Shown here one piece after another: positions 1 through 9,026 of a stretch of 64,000 bases of DNA. The number at the start of each line of letters is the position of its first letter. Position 1 is the stretch's first letter. The notes beneath the pieces were generated by a model, which saw nothing but the letters and a program-made list of their open reading frames with translations, did not search any database and had not been told where the DNA came from. Made by a program: the position numbers and the translations under genes. Source of the stretch: Acetobacter estunensis (lineage in GTDB: Bacteria > Pseudomonadota > Alphaproteobacteria > Acetobacterales > Acetobacteraceae); NCBI RefSeq assembly GCF_019083805.1, contig NZ_JAHRDV010000005.1:1-64000 (forward strand), written 5' to 3'.

Positions 1-900
1 TCAGTTGTCAAAGAACAACGCCCCAGAAGAAACCGGAGCCAACCATTCTGCCTCAGCGCCCCGGGAAGTGCAACCCCCCGTCCGCTTCGGTGAGCGGCTT
101 ATACGGCGATACCTCAAAAAACGTCAATCGACTTTTTCAAAAAACTTACATAAAAACACTCACATACCCCCCGAAACCGCAGGGAACCGCCAAAAATTCT
201 TCTCAAAAAAATCCAGGAACACAGCATACCGCCATAACTCCCCGCACGAATCCTCCCATCGTCAGGCACCACCTCCCCAACGATCCATCTGAATCAGACC
301 GTTGATGACCATAAGATGGAAAGACACCTTACCCATCCGTCCGCCCCACCTCATGACAATGACCAAGTAGAAAAGGCTTCCGCTCGGGCTTTCCTCATTC
401 AACGTGAACTCGAACGCCCTTGCGGCGTTAAGCTCTACTTAATAGACGATCCAACACACCTTATAAGTCGAGACGCATCCGTTCGGGACGACTCCGACCA
501 GCCTTCATTTGAGCAACGTCTCTGCACAACAATTATTTCCACGCATTTCAAAGACGAACAGGGCTTTTGAGCCCTCTTTTCTCATGCAACCGAGAGCTGT
601 CCCCGGTCATCGAAATATCACAGAAACCTCTGCTTTCTGGGTGCGGGCACACCTTTATGGGTTCGAACGCCCTCCCGTCTTCAGCGTTCCCAGCATCTCC
701 GTTCGCCCACGGCTCCCATATTTGCGGGATACAGCGATTTCACCCAAAATGACGCTAATGGAAATATCCGTAACAACGCGCGATTTCATAAAATGATAAA
801 AACCCTATATAGGCCACACGCCTGATCCCAGCGGCAGAGCACTACAGGGTTCCGTGCCCACAGCGCCGCGGTTGTCAATCACCCGAGAATGGCCAGCTGA
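1..900. other. Upstream region without a supported gene
   Basis: Short open frames exist here, but none shows a recognisable family, a convincing ribosome binding site or coding-like composition. The stretch is visibly richer in A and T than the genes to its right. The last 100 bases form the upstream region of the fatty acyl-AMP ligase; an AT-rich patch near 785-815 could hold its promoter, but I cannot define -35 and -10 boxes with confidence. Confidence 0.5.
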
Positions 901-2691
901 ATGACCGTCATATCCCGTATCGAAAGCGTCTCCACGCTCACCGGTTTCCAGGACACGACACCTACTCCCGTTCAGACCGAGTCCGGCCAGAACCGACGTT
1001 ACGGTGACTTCGCCACCTTCCCCGAGGCTCTGAACTACGCCGCGCAGGGAGCGGCGGGGTACAATATCTATTCCGGTCGCGGTGTCCTTCTTGAAGCGCT
1101 GCCTTATGCTCTGCTGCGTGAGCAAGCCATCGAGATGGCGCGTCGCCTTCTGGCTCTCGGCCTCCAGCCGGGTGACCGGGTCGGCCTGATCGCGGAAAGT
1201 GACGGCGACTTCGCGCGCATCTTCTATGGCTGTCAGTATGCCGGTCTGGTGGCGACTCCCATGCCCCTGCCGGTGGCCTTCGGTGGCCGTGAGACCTATG
1301 TCGCGACCATTCGCGGCATGATCGAGACAGCAGACGCTTCCGCCATCGTCATCCCCGACCTGATCGCCAGTTGGACCGACGATATCATTGCCGGGTTCGA
1401 TCTGAAGTTCGGCGGCTCTCCGGCCCAGTTGATGGAACTGCCCGCACCCGCGCGGCCGCTGCCCACAGTGCGCCCGGATGACCTGTCCTATCTCCAGTTC
1501 TCCTCAGGCAGCACGCGCTTTCCGAAAGGCGTCTGCGTCACACAGCGTTCCGGCCTGGCCAACGCACATTCCATCGCGCATGACGGTCTGCAGGTCCGTG
1601 AAACCGGCGACCGCTGCGTCTCGTGGCTGCCGCTCTATCATGACATGGGTCTCGTAGGCTTCTTCATCACGCCCATGACCTGTCAGCTTACGGTCGATCT
1701 GTTGCCGACGCGTGAATTCGCCCGCCGTCCGCATGTCTGGCTGGACCTGATCTCCCGCAATCGCGGCACGCTCTCCTACAGCCCCTCCTTCGGCTACGAC
1801 CTGTGCTCGCGCCGGTCCGGTGCGGCCGGGCTCGATCTGTCGAGCTGGCGTGTGGCCGGTATCGGCGGCGACATGATCCGCCCGCACATTCTGGAGAACT
1901 TCGCCGAGCGCTTTGCGTCGCTTGGTTTCGACGCCCGCGCGTTCGTGGCCAGCTACGGCATGGCCGAAGCCACGCTCGCCATCAGCTTTGCTCCGCTGAA
2001 CGTCGGAATGCGGACCGACACCATCGATCTGCGTCGTCTTGAGATGGAGGGTGTGGCTTATCCGAGCAACGATCCCTCCCATCCTCTGCGCACCTTCGTC
2101 CTGTGCGGCCGCGTACTGCCCGGTCACGAGATCGAAGTGCGCGATGCTGACGGCACGGTTCAGCCCGAACGCCATATCGGCACCATCTTCGTTCGCGGCC
2201 CCAGTCTGATGAGCGGGTATTTCCGGCTCCCGACCGAGTCCGCCGAAGCGCTGGACGCCAATGGCTGGTTGAACACAGGCGACCTTGGCTACATGCTCGA
2301 TGGCCAGATCGTGGTGACGGGGCGCGCCAAGGATCTCATCATCATCAATGGCCGCAACATCTGGCCGCAGGACCTTGAGTGGAGCGCCGAGCACGAGGTC
2401 GAGGGACTGCGCAATCACGATGTGGCCGTGTTCTCGATCGAGGAAGATGGCGGTGAAAAGGTCGTGGCTCTTGTCCATTGCCGTGCCACCACAGCAGAGG
2501 GCCGGCAGGCGCTGAGTGAAAAGATCGCGGCCGTGTTCCGTCGCCTGCACGGGGTGGAGGCGGAGATCATCCTTCTGCCGCCGCACTCCCTGCCCCAGAC
2601 ATCCTCAGGCAAGCTGACGCGTGCCAAGGCCCGTAGTATGCTGCTCTCCGGCGCGTTCACCCGTATCGACGAGACGGCTTCAGCCGCCTGA
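901..2691 (+). CDS. Fatty acyl-AMP ligase / acyl-ACP synthetase (sphingolipid locus)
   Basis: A 596-residue member of the AMP-forming acyl ligase family. The adenylate-binding loop (YLQFSSGSTRFPKG) lies near residue 200, the GYFRLP and NTGDLGY motifs near 440-465, and the C-terminal catalytic lysine motif (TSSGKLTRAKAR) near 570-585. The family activates a fatty acid as acyl-AMP and, in the FAAL branch, passes it to an acyl carrier protein instead of CoA. The next gene is a stand-alone ACP and the one after is serine palmitoyltransferase, so the likely job is loading that ACP for ceramide or long-chain-base synthesis. This resembles the acyl-ACP synthetase in the Caulobacter sphingolipid locus. 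The start has only a weak ribosome binding site. A medium/long-chain acyl-CoA ligase is the alternative. Confidence 0.85.
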   Translation: MTVISRIESVSTLTGFQDTTPTPVQTESGQNRRYGDFATFPEALNYAAQGAAGYNIYSGRGVLLEALPYALLREQAIEMARRLLALGLQPGDRVGLIAESDGDFARIFYGCQYAGLVATPMPLPVAFGGRETYVATIRGMIETADASAIVIPDLIASWTDDIIAGFDLKFGGSPAQLMELPAPARPLPTVRPDDLSYLQFSSGSTRFPKGVCVTQRSGLANAHSIAHDGLQVRETGDRCVSWLPLYHDMGLVGFFITPMTCQLTVDLLPTREFARRPHVWLDLISRNRGTLSYSPSFGYDLCSRRSGAAGLDLSSWRVAGIGGDMIRPHILENFAERFASLGFDARAFVASYGMAEATLAISFAPLNVGMRTDTIDLRRLEMEGVAYPSNDPSHPLRTFVLCGRVLPGHEIEVRDADGTVQPERHIGTIFVRGPSLMSGYFRLPTESAEALDANGWLNTGDLGYMLDGQIVVTGRAKDLIIINGRNIWPQDLEWSAEHEVEGLRNHDVAVFSIEEDGGEKVVALVHCRATTAEGRQALSEKIAAVFRRLHGVEAEIILLPPHSLPQTSSGKLTRAKARSMLLSGAFTRIDETASAA

Positions 2692-2858
2692 AGCGGCGGT
2701 GCTCCCGACCACCGATGCGGTCACGGCAGGACTGGATGACACGTCGTGCCGTGACATTTCTCTGGCGAGGGGACATGTTTTCCGCCATAACCCCGCCGTT
2801 CCGCGGAACCATGCCCATGACCGGACATTCCGCCCGCAACTGATTCAAGGTGCCCCGA

Positions 2859-3110
2859 ATGAGTGAAACGGTTCAGGATGTCTCGGCTCTGATCATCCAG
2901 AAGCTCCTTGCCAATCCCAAGGTGCCCCGTGACATCACCGGATCGAGCAAGATCGTTGAAGATCTGGCGTTCGACTCCCTCGCCGTGATGAATTTCGTGA
3001 TGGAAATCGAGGACGAACTCGATGTCTCCGTCCCGCTGGACCGTCTGGCCGAAATCCGTACCATCGACGATCTTGCATCCTGCATCGTCGCCATCCGCAA
3101 CGGCGGCTGA
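2859..3110 (+). CDS. Acyl carrier protein dedicated to sphingolipid synthesis
   Basis: An 83-residue acyl carrier protein. The phosphopantetheine attachment serine sits in the motif LAFDSLAVMNF, followed by the acidic helix II (EIEDELDV) typical of the family. I chose the ATG at 2859 over the in-frame GTG at 2850 because an AAGG sequence lies about nine bases upstream of the ATG. The gene ends only 7 bases before serine palmitoyltransferase. Specialised ACPs next to this enzyme are known in sphingolipid-making alphaproteobacteria, where they deliver the acyl chain in place of CoA; that role is inferred here from position. Confidence 0.92.
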   Translation: MSETVQDVSALIIQKLLANPKVPRDITGSSKIVEDLAFDSLAVMNFVMEIEDELDVSVPLDRLAEIRTIDDLASCIVAIRNGG

Positions 3111-3117
3111 TCCCTGC

Positions 3118-4314
3118 ATGAGCATTTTCGACAAGTTTCGTGGCGTAGAACAGCGTCTGGCCGAACTTCAGGCCGCTGGCGGACGCAATCCATTTTCGGT
3201 CGTCATCGAGCGCCCCATCTCCTCCACCGTGGGACTGATCGAGGGGCGTGAGACGCTGCTGTTCGGCACCAACAACTATCTGGGCCTGAGCCAGTCTCCC
3301 CGCGCCATCGAGGCGGCGATCGAGACCGTACGCGCCCGTGGTGTTGGCACGACCGGTTCACGCATCGCCAACGGCACGCAAAGCCTGCATGAGCAGCTCG
3401 AAGCCCGCATCGCGGACTATTTCGGCCAGAAGCACTGCATGGTTTTCTCGACCGGGTATCAGGCCAACCTCGGCATGATCTCCACATTGGCAGGCAAGGG
3501 CGACTATCTGCTGCTCGATGCCGACAGCCACGCAAGCATCTATGACGCCAGTCGCCTCGGCCATGCGCAGGTCATCCGCTTCCGTCACAATGATCCCGAA
3601 GATCTTCGCAAGCGCCTGAACCGCATCAAGGACGAACCGGGCGCAAAGCTCGTGGTGGTCGAGGGCATCTATTCCATGACGGGCAATGTCGTGCCCATGA
3701 AGGAAATGGCCGAGGTCAAACGCGAGACGGGTGCCACCCTTCTGGTGGACGAAGCCCACTCCTTCGGCGTGCTCGGCCCGACAGGACGCGGTGTGGCGGA
3801 AGCCGCTGGTGTCGAGAAAGACGTGGACTTCATTGTCGGCACCTTTTCCAAGAGCGTCGGCACTGTGGGCGGCTACTGCGTCTCCAATCATCCTGAACTG
3901 GATCTGGTGCGGCTGCATTGCCGCCCGTACATGTTCACTGCCTCGCTGCCGCCGGAAGTCATCGCCGCGACCATGGCAGGACTGGACGAAATGAAGGCGC
4001 ATCCGGAACTACGCACGCGCCTGATGGACAACGCCGCGCGCTTTCATGCGGGCCTGAACAGTATCGGTCTGAAGACGGGTAAACAGGTCAGTCCGGTGGT
4101 CGGCGTGGTGCTGGAGACCATTCCCGAGGCCATCATGCTGTGGAATCGGCTGCTGACCTTGGGGCTTTACGTCAATCTCAGCCTGCCGCCGGCAACACCG
4201 GACCATCACCCGCTGCTGCGTTGCTCCGTTATGGCCACGCACACGCCGGAGCAGATCGACCGGGCCGTGGAGATCTTCCGCGAGGCGCTGGAAAGCCTGT
4301 CTGCGGACGCCTGA
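3118..4314 (+). CDS. spt: Serine palmitoyltransferase (alpha-oxoamine synthase family)
   Basis: A 398-residue PLP enzyme of the alpha-oxoamine synthase family, which includes serine palmitoyltransferase, KBL and BioF. Visible landmarks are GTGSRIANGTQ near residue 80, the cofactor-stacking histidine in DADSHASIYD, the DEAHSFGVLG motif, and the Schiff-base lysine in GTFSKSVGTVGG (K245). It condenses L-serine with an acyl thioester to give 3-ketosphinganine, the first step of sphingolipid synthesis, in the cytoplasm. The ATG at 3118 lies 7 bases after the ACP stop, so the two are probably co-translated. Adjacent ACP and acyl ligase genes favour serine palmitoyltransferase over 2-amino-3-ketobutyrate CoA ligase or BioF. 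A strong terminator follows. Confidence 0.9.
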   Translation: MSIFDKFRGVEQRLAELQAAGGRNPFSVVIERPISSTVGLIEGRETLLFGTNNYLGLSQSPRAIEAAIETVRARGVGTTGSRIANGTQSLHEQLEARIADYFGQKHCMVFSTGYQANLGMISTLAGKGDYLLLDADSHASIYDASRLGHAQVIRFRHNDPEDLRKRLNRIKDEPGAKLVVVEGIYSMTGNVVPMKEMAEVKRETGATLLVDEAHSFGVLGPTGRGVAEAAGVEKDVDFIVGTFSKSVGTVGGYCVSNHPELDLVRLHCRPYMFTASLPPEVIAATMAGLDEMKAHPELRTRLMDNAARFHAGLNSIGLKTGKQVSPVVGVVLETIPEAIMLWNRLLTLGLYVNLSLPPATPDHHPLLRCSVMATHTPEQIDRAVEIFREALESLSADA

Positions 4315-4332
4315 TCGCAGACGCGACACATC

Positions 4333-4376
4333 ATGAAAAAGGGCGGCTCTGCACTTGGCAGGCCGCCCTTTTTCAT
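4333..4376 (+). terminator. Rho-independent terminator after spt
   Basis: An inverted repeat with arms AAAAAGGGCGG and CCGCCCTTTTT, extended by ATG/CAT, ends in a run of five T. A run of A on the other side means it may also work for the convergent dadA-like gene. Confidence 0.88.
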
Positions 4377-4455
4377 GCGTTTATCAAACGATCGGACTCT
4401 GTCCGCGCCCGGAAGGAATCGCTGATCCCTTCCCCTATTGACGTGAACGCCTGAC

Positions 4456-5718
4456 TCAGATCGTGAACGCGCGCCGTCCCGTGCGAAAACGACCCGGACG
4501 ATAGGGCAGTGGATCGATATAGGGCGTCTCGCCCTTCATCAGCTCTGCGCACAGACGCCCCGTCGCTGGGCCAAGCGTGAAGCCCTGATGGGCATGACCG
4601 AAATGGAACCACAGTCCCGTATGACCGGACGCCTCCCCGATGATGGGCAACATATCTGCCACACAGGGACGGCTCCCGATCCACGGCGTGGCTTCCACTC
4701 CCTCACCGATGTCGAGCATCCCGCGTGCCAGACGCTCGCTTTCGCGAATCTGACGCCAGCACGGCGGCGCATCGCGGCGGGCGAACTCGGCCCCCGTCGT
4801 CACACGCAGACCCCGCGCCATCGGCAACAGGGCAACGCCAGCATCCGTGTCGATCATGGGATTGTTGAGTTTGCCGTCCCATTTGAAATGCCGGTGATAG
4901 CCACGCTTCACGAACAGCGGAAAACGATAGCCCATCGCCTCCGTCAGATCGGATGACCACGGCCCGAGCGCAATTACCGCCTGCTCCGCGGAAACCGGAC
5001 CATCCGCTGTCTGCACGGTCCAGCCCGACGAGAGATTCGCCAGCGTGCGGGCATCGCCATGCACAATATGGCCACCGGCCTTCACGAACGCTTCCGCATA
5101 ACGCTGCACCAGCGCACCGGGGTCTTTCACGCTCCACGGCGTCGTCCACTGCACACCGCCCGTCATGCGACGACGCAGCGCGGGTTCCTCGCGGGCCAGA
5201 GCGGAAGGATCGAGAATACGGCTGTCCACACCGAACTCGCGGGCGAAATACCGGGCGCGCGCGGCGCCGTCCTCAAATCCTTTTTCCGTGCGGAAAATCT
5301 GGGTCCAGCCCTGTTTTTCCACCAGATCGGCCGCTCCTGCGGCCTCGACCATCGCCTCATGCTCACTCAGACAATGGCGGATCAGAGCCTCGAACCCCGT
5401 GCGCGCCACGCCGTAGCGACGCGGGGAAGAGTTCCACCAGTATTCCGCAAGCTTCGGCGCAATGGCGAGCAGATCGCCCCAGCGGTAATTCACGTCGTTG
5501 CCGCGCTTGAACGCGACCTGCACCAGCTTCATCAGGTCATGAGGAAAGGCATACGGCTCAACGGCTTCACGCTGAATCAGTCCCGCATTGCCATAGGACG
5601 TCTCCCGCCCCGGCTCGCCGCGCTCCACAAGTGTGACGTCATAGCCTTTCTGGATGAGGTGCCATGCCGTGCTGACACCCACCATACCGCCACCGAGAAC
5701 AAGCGCCGATCGAGCCAT
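4456..5718 (-). CDS. DadA-like D-amino acid dehydrogenase / FAD-dependent oxidoreductase
   Basis: A 420-residue FAD oxidoreductase of the DAO/DadA family. The N-terminus carries the dinucleotide-binding motif VLGGGMVGVSTAWHL followed by an acidic residue at the end of strand 2 (LVERGE). The C-terminal half has IGSRPCVADMLPIIG and FHFGHAHQGFTLGP, characteristic of D-amino acid dehydrogenase small subunits. These enzymes oxidise D-amino acids to keto acids and pass electrons to the respiratory chain. I start at the ATG at 5718 because AGGGAG precedes it and the GGGMVG motif then begins at the right place. It lies about 130 bases downstream of the Tam41-like gene on the same strand. Whether it serves sphingolipid metabolism or is a passenger is unknown. 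Confidence 0.82.
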   Translation of the reverse strand: MARSALVLGGGMVGVSTAWHLIQKGYDVTLVERGEPGRETSYGNAGLIQREAVEPYAFPHDLMKLVQVAFKRGNDVNYRWGDLLAIAPKLAEYWWNSSPRRYGVARTGFEALIRHCLSEHEAMVEAAGAADLVEKQGWTQIFRTEKGFEDGAARARYFAREFGVDSRILDPSALAREEPALRRRMTGGVQWTTPWSVKDPGALVQRYAEAFVKAGGHIVHGDARTLANLSSGWTVQTADGPVSAEQAVIALGPWSSDLTEAMGYRFPLFVKRGYHRHFKWDGKLNNPMIDTDAGVALLPMARGLRVTTGAEFARRDAPPCWRQIRESERLARGMLDIGEGVEATPWIGSRPCVADMLPIIGEASGHTGLWFHFGHAHQGFTLGPATGRLCAELMKGETPYIDPLPYRPGRFRTGRRAFTI

Positions 5719-5848
5719 GTAATGGACACTCCCTGTCCGGACGAAGCGCGCAATGTCGGGCGCTTCATGTCCGCAAACCGTCATTTTCCGCATCCCAAGG
5801 GACGCCTCTCCGCTTTCCCATCCAGCGGCACGCCGGTCAACCGCCCCT

Positions 5849-6859
5849 TCAGGACGAAGGGTTGCCCGTACGGCGGAACACCCCTGCGCGCACTAGGCGC
5901 CACAGGACAGCAGGAGCGCACACCACCGGGTGACGCTCGGCAAAGGGTGTGAGCGGCACATGCACACCGCTGTGGCGCTGGATTTTCCACACGATGTAAC
6001 GCGCAGCCCCTTCAAACGTGAAAGCCGCCTTCACCAGCCGCGCAATGTTGAGCGGACGCCCCAGCCGTGCGCGGAGTGCCCAGCGGCGCTCCGCCTGCTC
6101 TCGCTCGGCTTCCGGCACACCAGATGCCACCTGGCCGTCGGGCCGAAGCTGTGCGTCCAGACCCGCCGCCACCCATGACGCCGTGAGCAGCCGCGAAAAC
6201 CGCGCTTCCTCACCCGCCAGAAGATGGCGCGAACGCGTCGTTGTCTCCACCCGAAGCTCGGCCGCATAGGTCCGATGAAACAGCGCCTGCCAATATCCCT
6301 CCGGCGTCGCCTGATCCGGACCAAGTTCCGCAGCCCAGAGTGCGGCGGTCCCGACCGCGCGGATCACACAGCGCAGCACGGCATCGGCGGCCTGTGCATC
6401 GCGCACCCACACCAGACGCACAGGCTGCGCGAACCGCGCCCAGACGGTGGTGTCGCGGCACTCGGGTCGGGTTAACCGGCGGAACTGCTTCAATGAGAGA
6501 ATGGCGACCTTGGCGCGCAGGGGCACACCGTCCACGTCCATCTCGTGATATTCCACATTTGGCGGCAGCAGGGCATTCGCCACACGCGCCAGCCGCCCAC
6601 GCGGCCAGTCCGACTGATGCTCCACGATCATATAGAAATCGAGGACACCCTCCGCGAGAACGGACGGATCGGTCTCCCCCTGCGCGATTTTCCGCACAAG
6701 AGAGCCATAAAACAGCACCCCCAGCGGTCTGGAGAGCCCCACCATCCGCTCCACGAAGCGCGAAATCAGTGGCGGCACGGGAGAAGTCAGTTCGGTCGCC
6801 AGCATCTGGGCGACGGTTCGGGCAGCGTTCGTCCGCGCCGTTTCGGTCGTGCCGCTCAC
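5849..6859 (-). CDS. Tam41-like nucleotidyltransferase (candidate lipid cytidylyltransferase)
   Basis: A 336-residue soluble protein. Residues around 45-100 show a nucleotidyltransferase-fold pattern: a Gly-Ser motif (FYGSLVRK), then an acidic strand (VLDFYMIVE) and a following tryptophan, then NVEYHEMDVDG, then AKVAILSLKQF, then a WARFAQPVRLVWV segment. This order matches my memory of Tam41/MMP37-type CDP-diacylglycerol synthases, which activate phosphatidic acid with CTP. The substrate here might be ceramide phosphate or another lipid phosphate, because the upstream gene is a lipid kinase ending 10 bases before it. I chose the GTG at 6859: an AGAGGG sequence lies just upstream and it follows the kinase stop, whereas the longer frame would overlap the kinase. 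The family call rests on pattern memory only. Confidence 0.6.
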   Translation of the reverse strand: MSGTTETARTNAARTVAQMLATELTSPVPPLISRFVERMVGLSRPLGVLFYGSLVRKIAQGETDPSVLAEGVLDFYMIVEHQSDWPRGRLARVANALLPPNVEYHEMDVDGVPLRAKVAILSLKQFRRLTRPECRDTTVWARFAQPVRLVWVRDAQAADAVLRCVIRAVGTAALWAAELGPDQATPEGYWQALFHRTYAAELRVETTTRSRHLLAGEEARFSRLLTASWVAAGLDAQLRPDGQVASGVPEAEREQAERRWALRARLGRPLNIARLVKAAFTFEGAARYIVWKIQRHSGVHVPLTPFAERHPVVCAPAVLWRLVRAGVFRRTGNPSS

Positions 6860-6869
6860 AGCGCCCTCT

Positions 6870-7844
6870 TCAGCACTGGATAAACGCCAGACGCGGCCCT
6901 TCGCGGAGCCACACACGTCCGTCTTCACCCGGCGCAAGTTCCTCTCCGTCCATCACCAGACGGTCGTGGGTCTCGATCATGATCTCGGCGGCCATGCCGC
7001 TGTGATAAGCCGCGGACCGCCGCAAACGCTGCGAAATGCGGCCGCGCAGCACGGACAGGAGCCCACGTGCCAGTCCCGGCGGGTTTCCGGCAATGTCCAG
7101 ATAGATCACGCTTCCCCGCGCAGGCGTGTCCAGCCAGAACGGCCAGACGCCCCGTGAGAGCCGATGCAGTCCCGTGACCAGAAAGAGAAACCGCGAGCGG
7201 ATATCGGAGGTCTGTCCATCGACGGTGAGTGTCATGGGCGTGCCCGCCATCCATTTCTGGCGCACCTCCGCGCGCAGGAACTGACGCAAACCGTAAAAAA
7301 TTGTCATCAGAACCGCGGTGTCGTGCGAATACCGATCAAGGATCGCAGGGGCATGCGCGATCTCGATTCCACGGGTGAACGCCGCCATCCCCCCGAACAT
7401 TCCCGCCACGGGGCGACGCTTGGGGTCCGACCACGAGACCACCACCGGATGACGCCAGCGCACATCGTCCATCAGCGTGCCCGTGCGCACCTTCTCGCGC
7501 AGCAGAGCCAGTGCCGGAAGCCCACGGGTGGGGCAGCCAACATCGCTGGCAATCAGGTTGGTGTTGCCCGAAGGAATGACGGCCAGCGCCGGCAGCCGGT
7601 CCTGCGGCCAGCAGACCAGCAGGGCGCTCAGGACGTTGCTGACAGTGCCATCGCCGCCATTGATCACAATGAGCTGCACCTCGCGCCGCGCCAGTTCCAC
7701 CATGGCCTCGGACAGTTCCGACTGACCTTTCGGCTCGATGAAATTGTCCCCGAACAGCGCGCGGGCCTCACGGGCGAAGGCTCCTCCATCATGGATGTTC
7801 AGACGACTGCGCGAATTGTGAATCAAGGCGACAGATGAAGGCAC
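6870..7844 (-). CDS. DAGK/YegS-type lipid kinase, probable ceramide kinase
   Basis: A 324-residue member of the diacylglycerol kinase catalytic family. The nucleotide-binding signature VINGGDGTVSNVLSAL lies near residues 60-75, followed by a typical AVIPSGNTNLIA motif near 90. The C-terminal part ends with a DGEEL motif (VMDGEEL), also usual in this family. The family includes diacylglycerol, sphingosine and ceramide kinases; the neighbouring sphingolipid genes make ceramide the preferred substrate, as in the Caulobacter ceramide kinase. It starts with GTG and its stop is 10 bases from the Tam41-like gene, so the two likely form one operon. It is divergent from the phosphoesterase/LptFG operon, with about 280 bases of shared upstream region. 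Confidence 0.82.
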   Translation of the reverse strand: MPSSVALIHNSRSRLNIHDGGAFAREARALFGDNFIEPKGQSELSEAMVELARREVQLIVINGGDGTVSNVLSALLVCWPQDRLPALAVIPSGNTNLIASDVGCPTRGLPALALLREKVRTGTLMDDVRWRHPVVVSWSDPKRRPVAGMFGGMAAFTRGIEIAHAPAILDRYSHDTAVLMTIFYGLRQFLRAEVRQKWMAGTPMTLTVDGQTSDIRSRFLFLVTGLHRLSRGVWPFWLDTPARGSVIYLDIAGNPPGLARGLLSVLRGRISQRLRRSAAYHSGMAAEIMIETHDRLVMDGEELAPGEDGRVWLREGPRLAFIQC

Positions 7845-8123
7845 GCGGCTATCCGTGTTCCGGGGCGACCGTCATCCTGCGGTCCGAAAAGAGGGTCGTC
7901 AGGACGCGACAACCCGGATGACTCGTGCGTGATGACGCGGCTCCTATAGACGCCTCACTTCAAGTTGTCACATTCCTCCCTGTCGCCGCTCCGCGCTGCG
8001 TGACGGGAAGAATTGCGCGCCGCCCTCTTGATCGGATACGCCGTTTGAGAGATCGATGCGTCCGGTCAGGTTCCGTCCTGTCCCCCGCGACCGTCTCCGA
8101 ACGTCAGGTCAGGAAATCCCTTA

Positions 8124-9026
8124 GTGTCAGCCATTCTGGCCCATCTCTCCGACCCGCATCTGCCGCTCGAAGCCCTCCCCGGCCTGCGCGACCTGCCCAA
8201 CAAGCGCGCCGTCAGCCTTCTGTCATGGCTGTTCATCCGCCGCCATATCCACCGCACAGCGCCGCTGGCCGCCGTCATGCGCGATATCGCCACCCATAAT
8301 CCCGACGCGCTCGCCATCACCGGCGACATGACCAATCTCGGCACCCGGGCCGAAAGTGCGGCCGCCGCCCGCTGGCTGAGCCGCACCGGCCATGTGCAGG
8401 CCGTCATTCCCGGCAACCACGACACGCTCGTCCGCGAGCCGTGGGAGGAAGGGCCGGGACTGTGGAGTCCGTATGGCGGCATGAGCGGGCCGAATGAGCC
8501 GCTGTGCCTGCGGGTGAACGACGTGGTGTTGATAGGTGTCAGTTCCGCCATCGTGACACCGCCGTTCTTCGCATCCGGCCGTGTGAGCCCGGCGCAACTG
8601 GACCGCACCGCCCGACTGCTCCGCGAAACCCGTGCCGATGGGCTGTGTCGCGTCGTGATGATCCATCATCCGCCCGCGCATAGTCTCATGATGTGGCACA
8701 AGAAGTTGTACGGCATCACACCTTTTGCCGAAATGTTACGCGACAACGGGGCGGAGGTGGTCCTTCACGGCCACTCTCACGAAGGCACACTCACCACCGT
8801 GTCCGGCACCGATATCCCGCTGATCGGCGTCACATCGGCCTCCCACCGACCGGGCCGGAGCCTCAAGCGCGCGGCCGGATGGAACCGCATCACCGTCACA
8901 CGCGATGCAAAGGCCACGAAATGGGACATTCGGGTGGAAGCCCGACGCCTTGCGCCGAATGGGCGACTGCACACGTTCCGGAGCTATGATCTCACACGCC
9001 CGGACGGCGGAGCAACCGGTCCATGA
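8124..9026 (+). CDS. Calcineurin-like metallophosphoesterase
   Basis: A 300-residue metallophosphoesterase. The metal-ligand motifs appear in order: SDPHL near residue 9, GDMTN near 67, GNHD near 98, HHPPAH near 178 and HGHSHEG near 215. No signal peptide or membrane segment is visible, so it is probably cytoplasmic. It starts with GTG and overlaps lptF by ATGA, heading a five-gene operon. Family members act on phosphodiesters and phosphomonoesters, including lipid intermediates such as UDP-diacylglucosamine in LpxH/LpxI-type chemistry. Here a lipid phosphate or a nucleotide-activated lipid is a reasonable guess, but the substrate cannot be read from the sequence. Confidence 0.85.
   Translation: MSAILAHLSDPHLPLEALPGLRDLPNKRAVSLLSWLFIRRHIHRTAPLAAVMRDIATHNPDALAITGDMTNLGTRAESAAAARWLSRTGHVQAVIPGNHDTLVREPWEEGPGLWSPYGGMSGPNEPLCLRVNDVVLIGVSSAIVTPPFFASGRVSPAQLDRTARLLRETRADGLCRVVMIHHPPAHSLMMWHKKLYGITPFAEMLRDNGAEVVLHGHSHEGTLTTVSGTDIPLIGVTSASHRPGRSLKRAAGWNRITVTRDAKATKWDIRVEARRLAPNGRLHTFRSYDLTRPDGGATGP

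Noticed and set aside
5-796. Several short rightward open frames at the left edge
   Set aside because: No family resemblance, poor ribosome binding sites, mutual overlap and non-coding-like composition.
1504-2586. Long antisense open frame of 360 codons opposite the acyl ligase
   Set aside because: It mirrors the codon pattern of a GC-rich gene on the other strand; the translation shows no family motifs.
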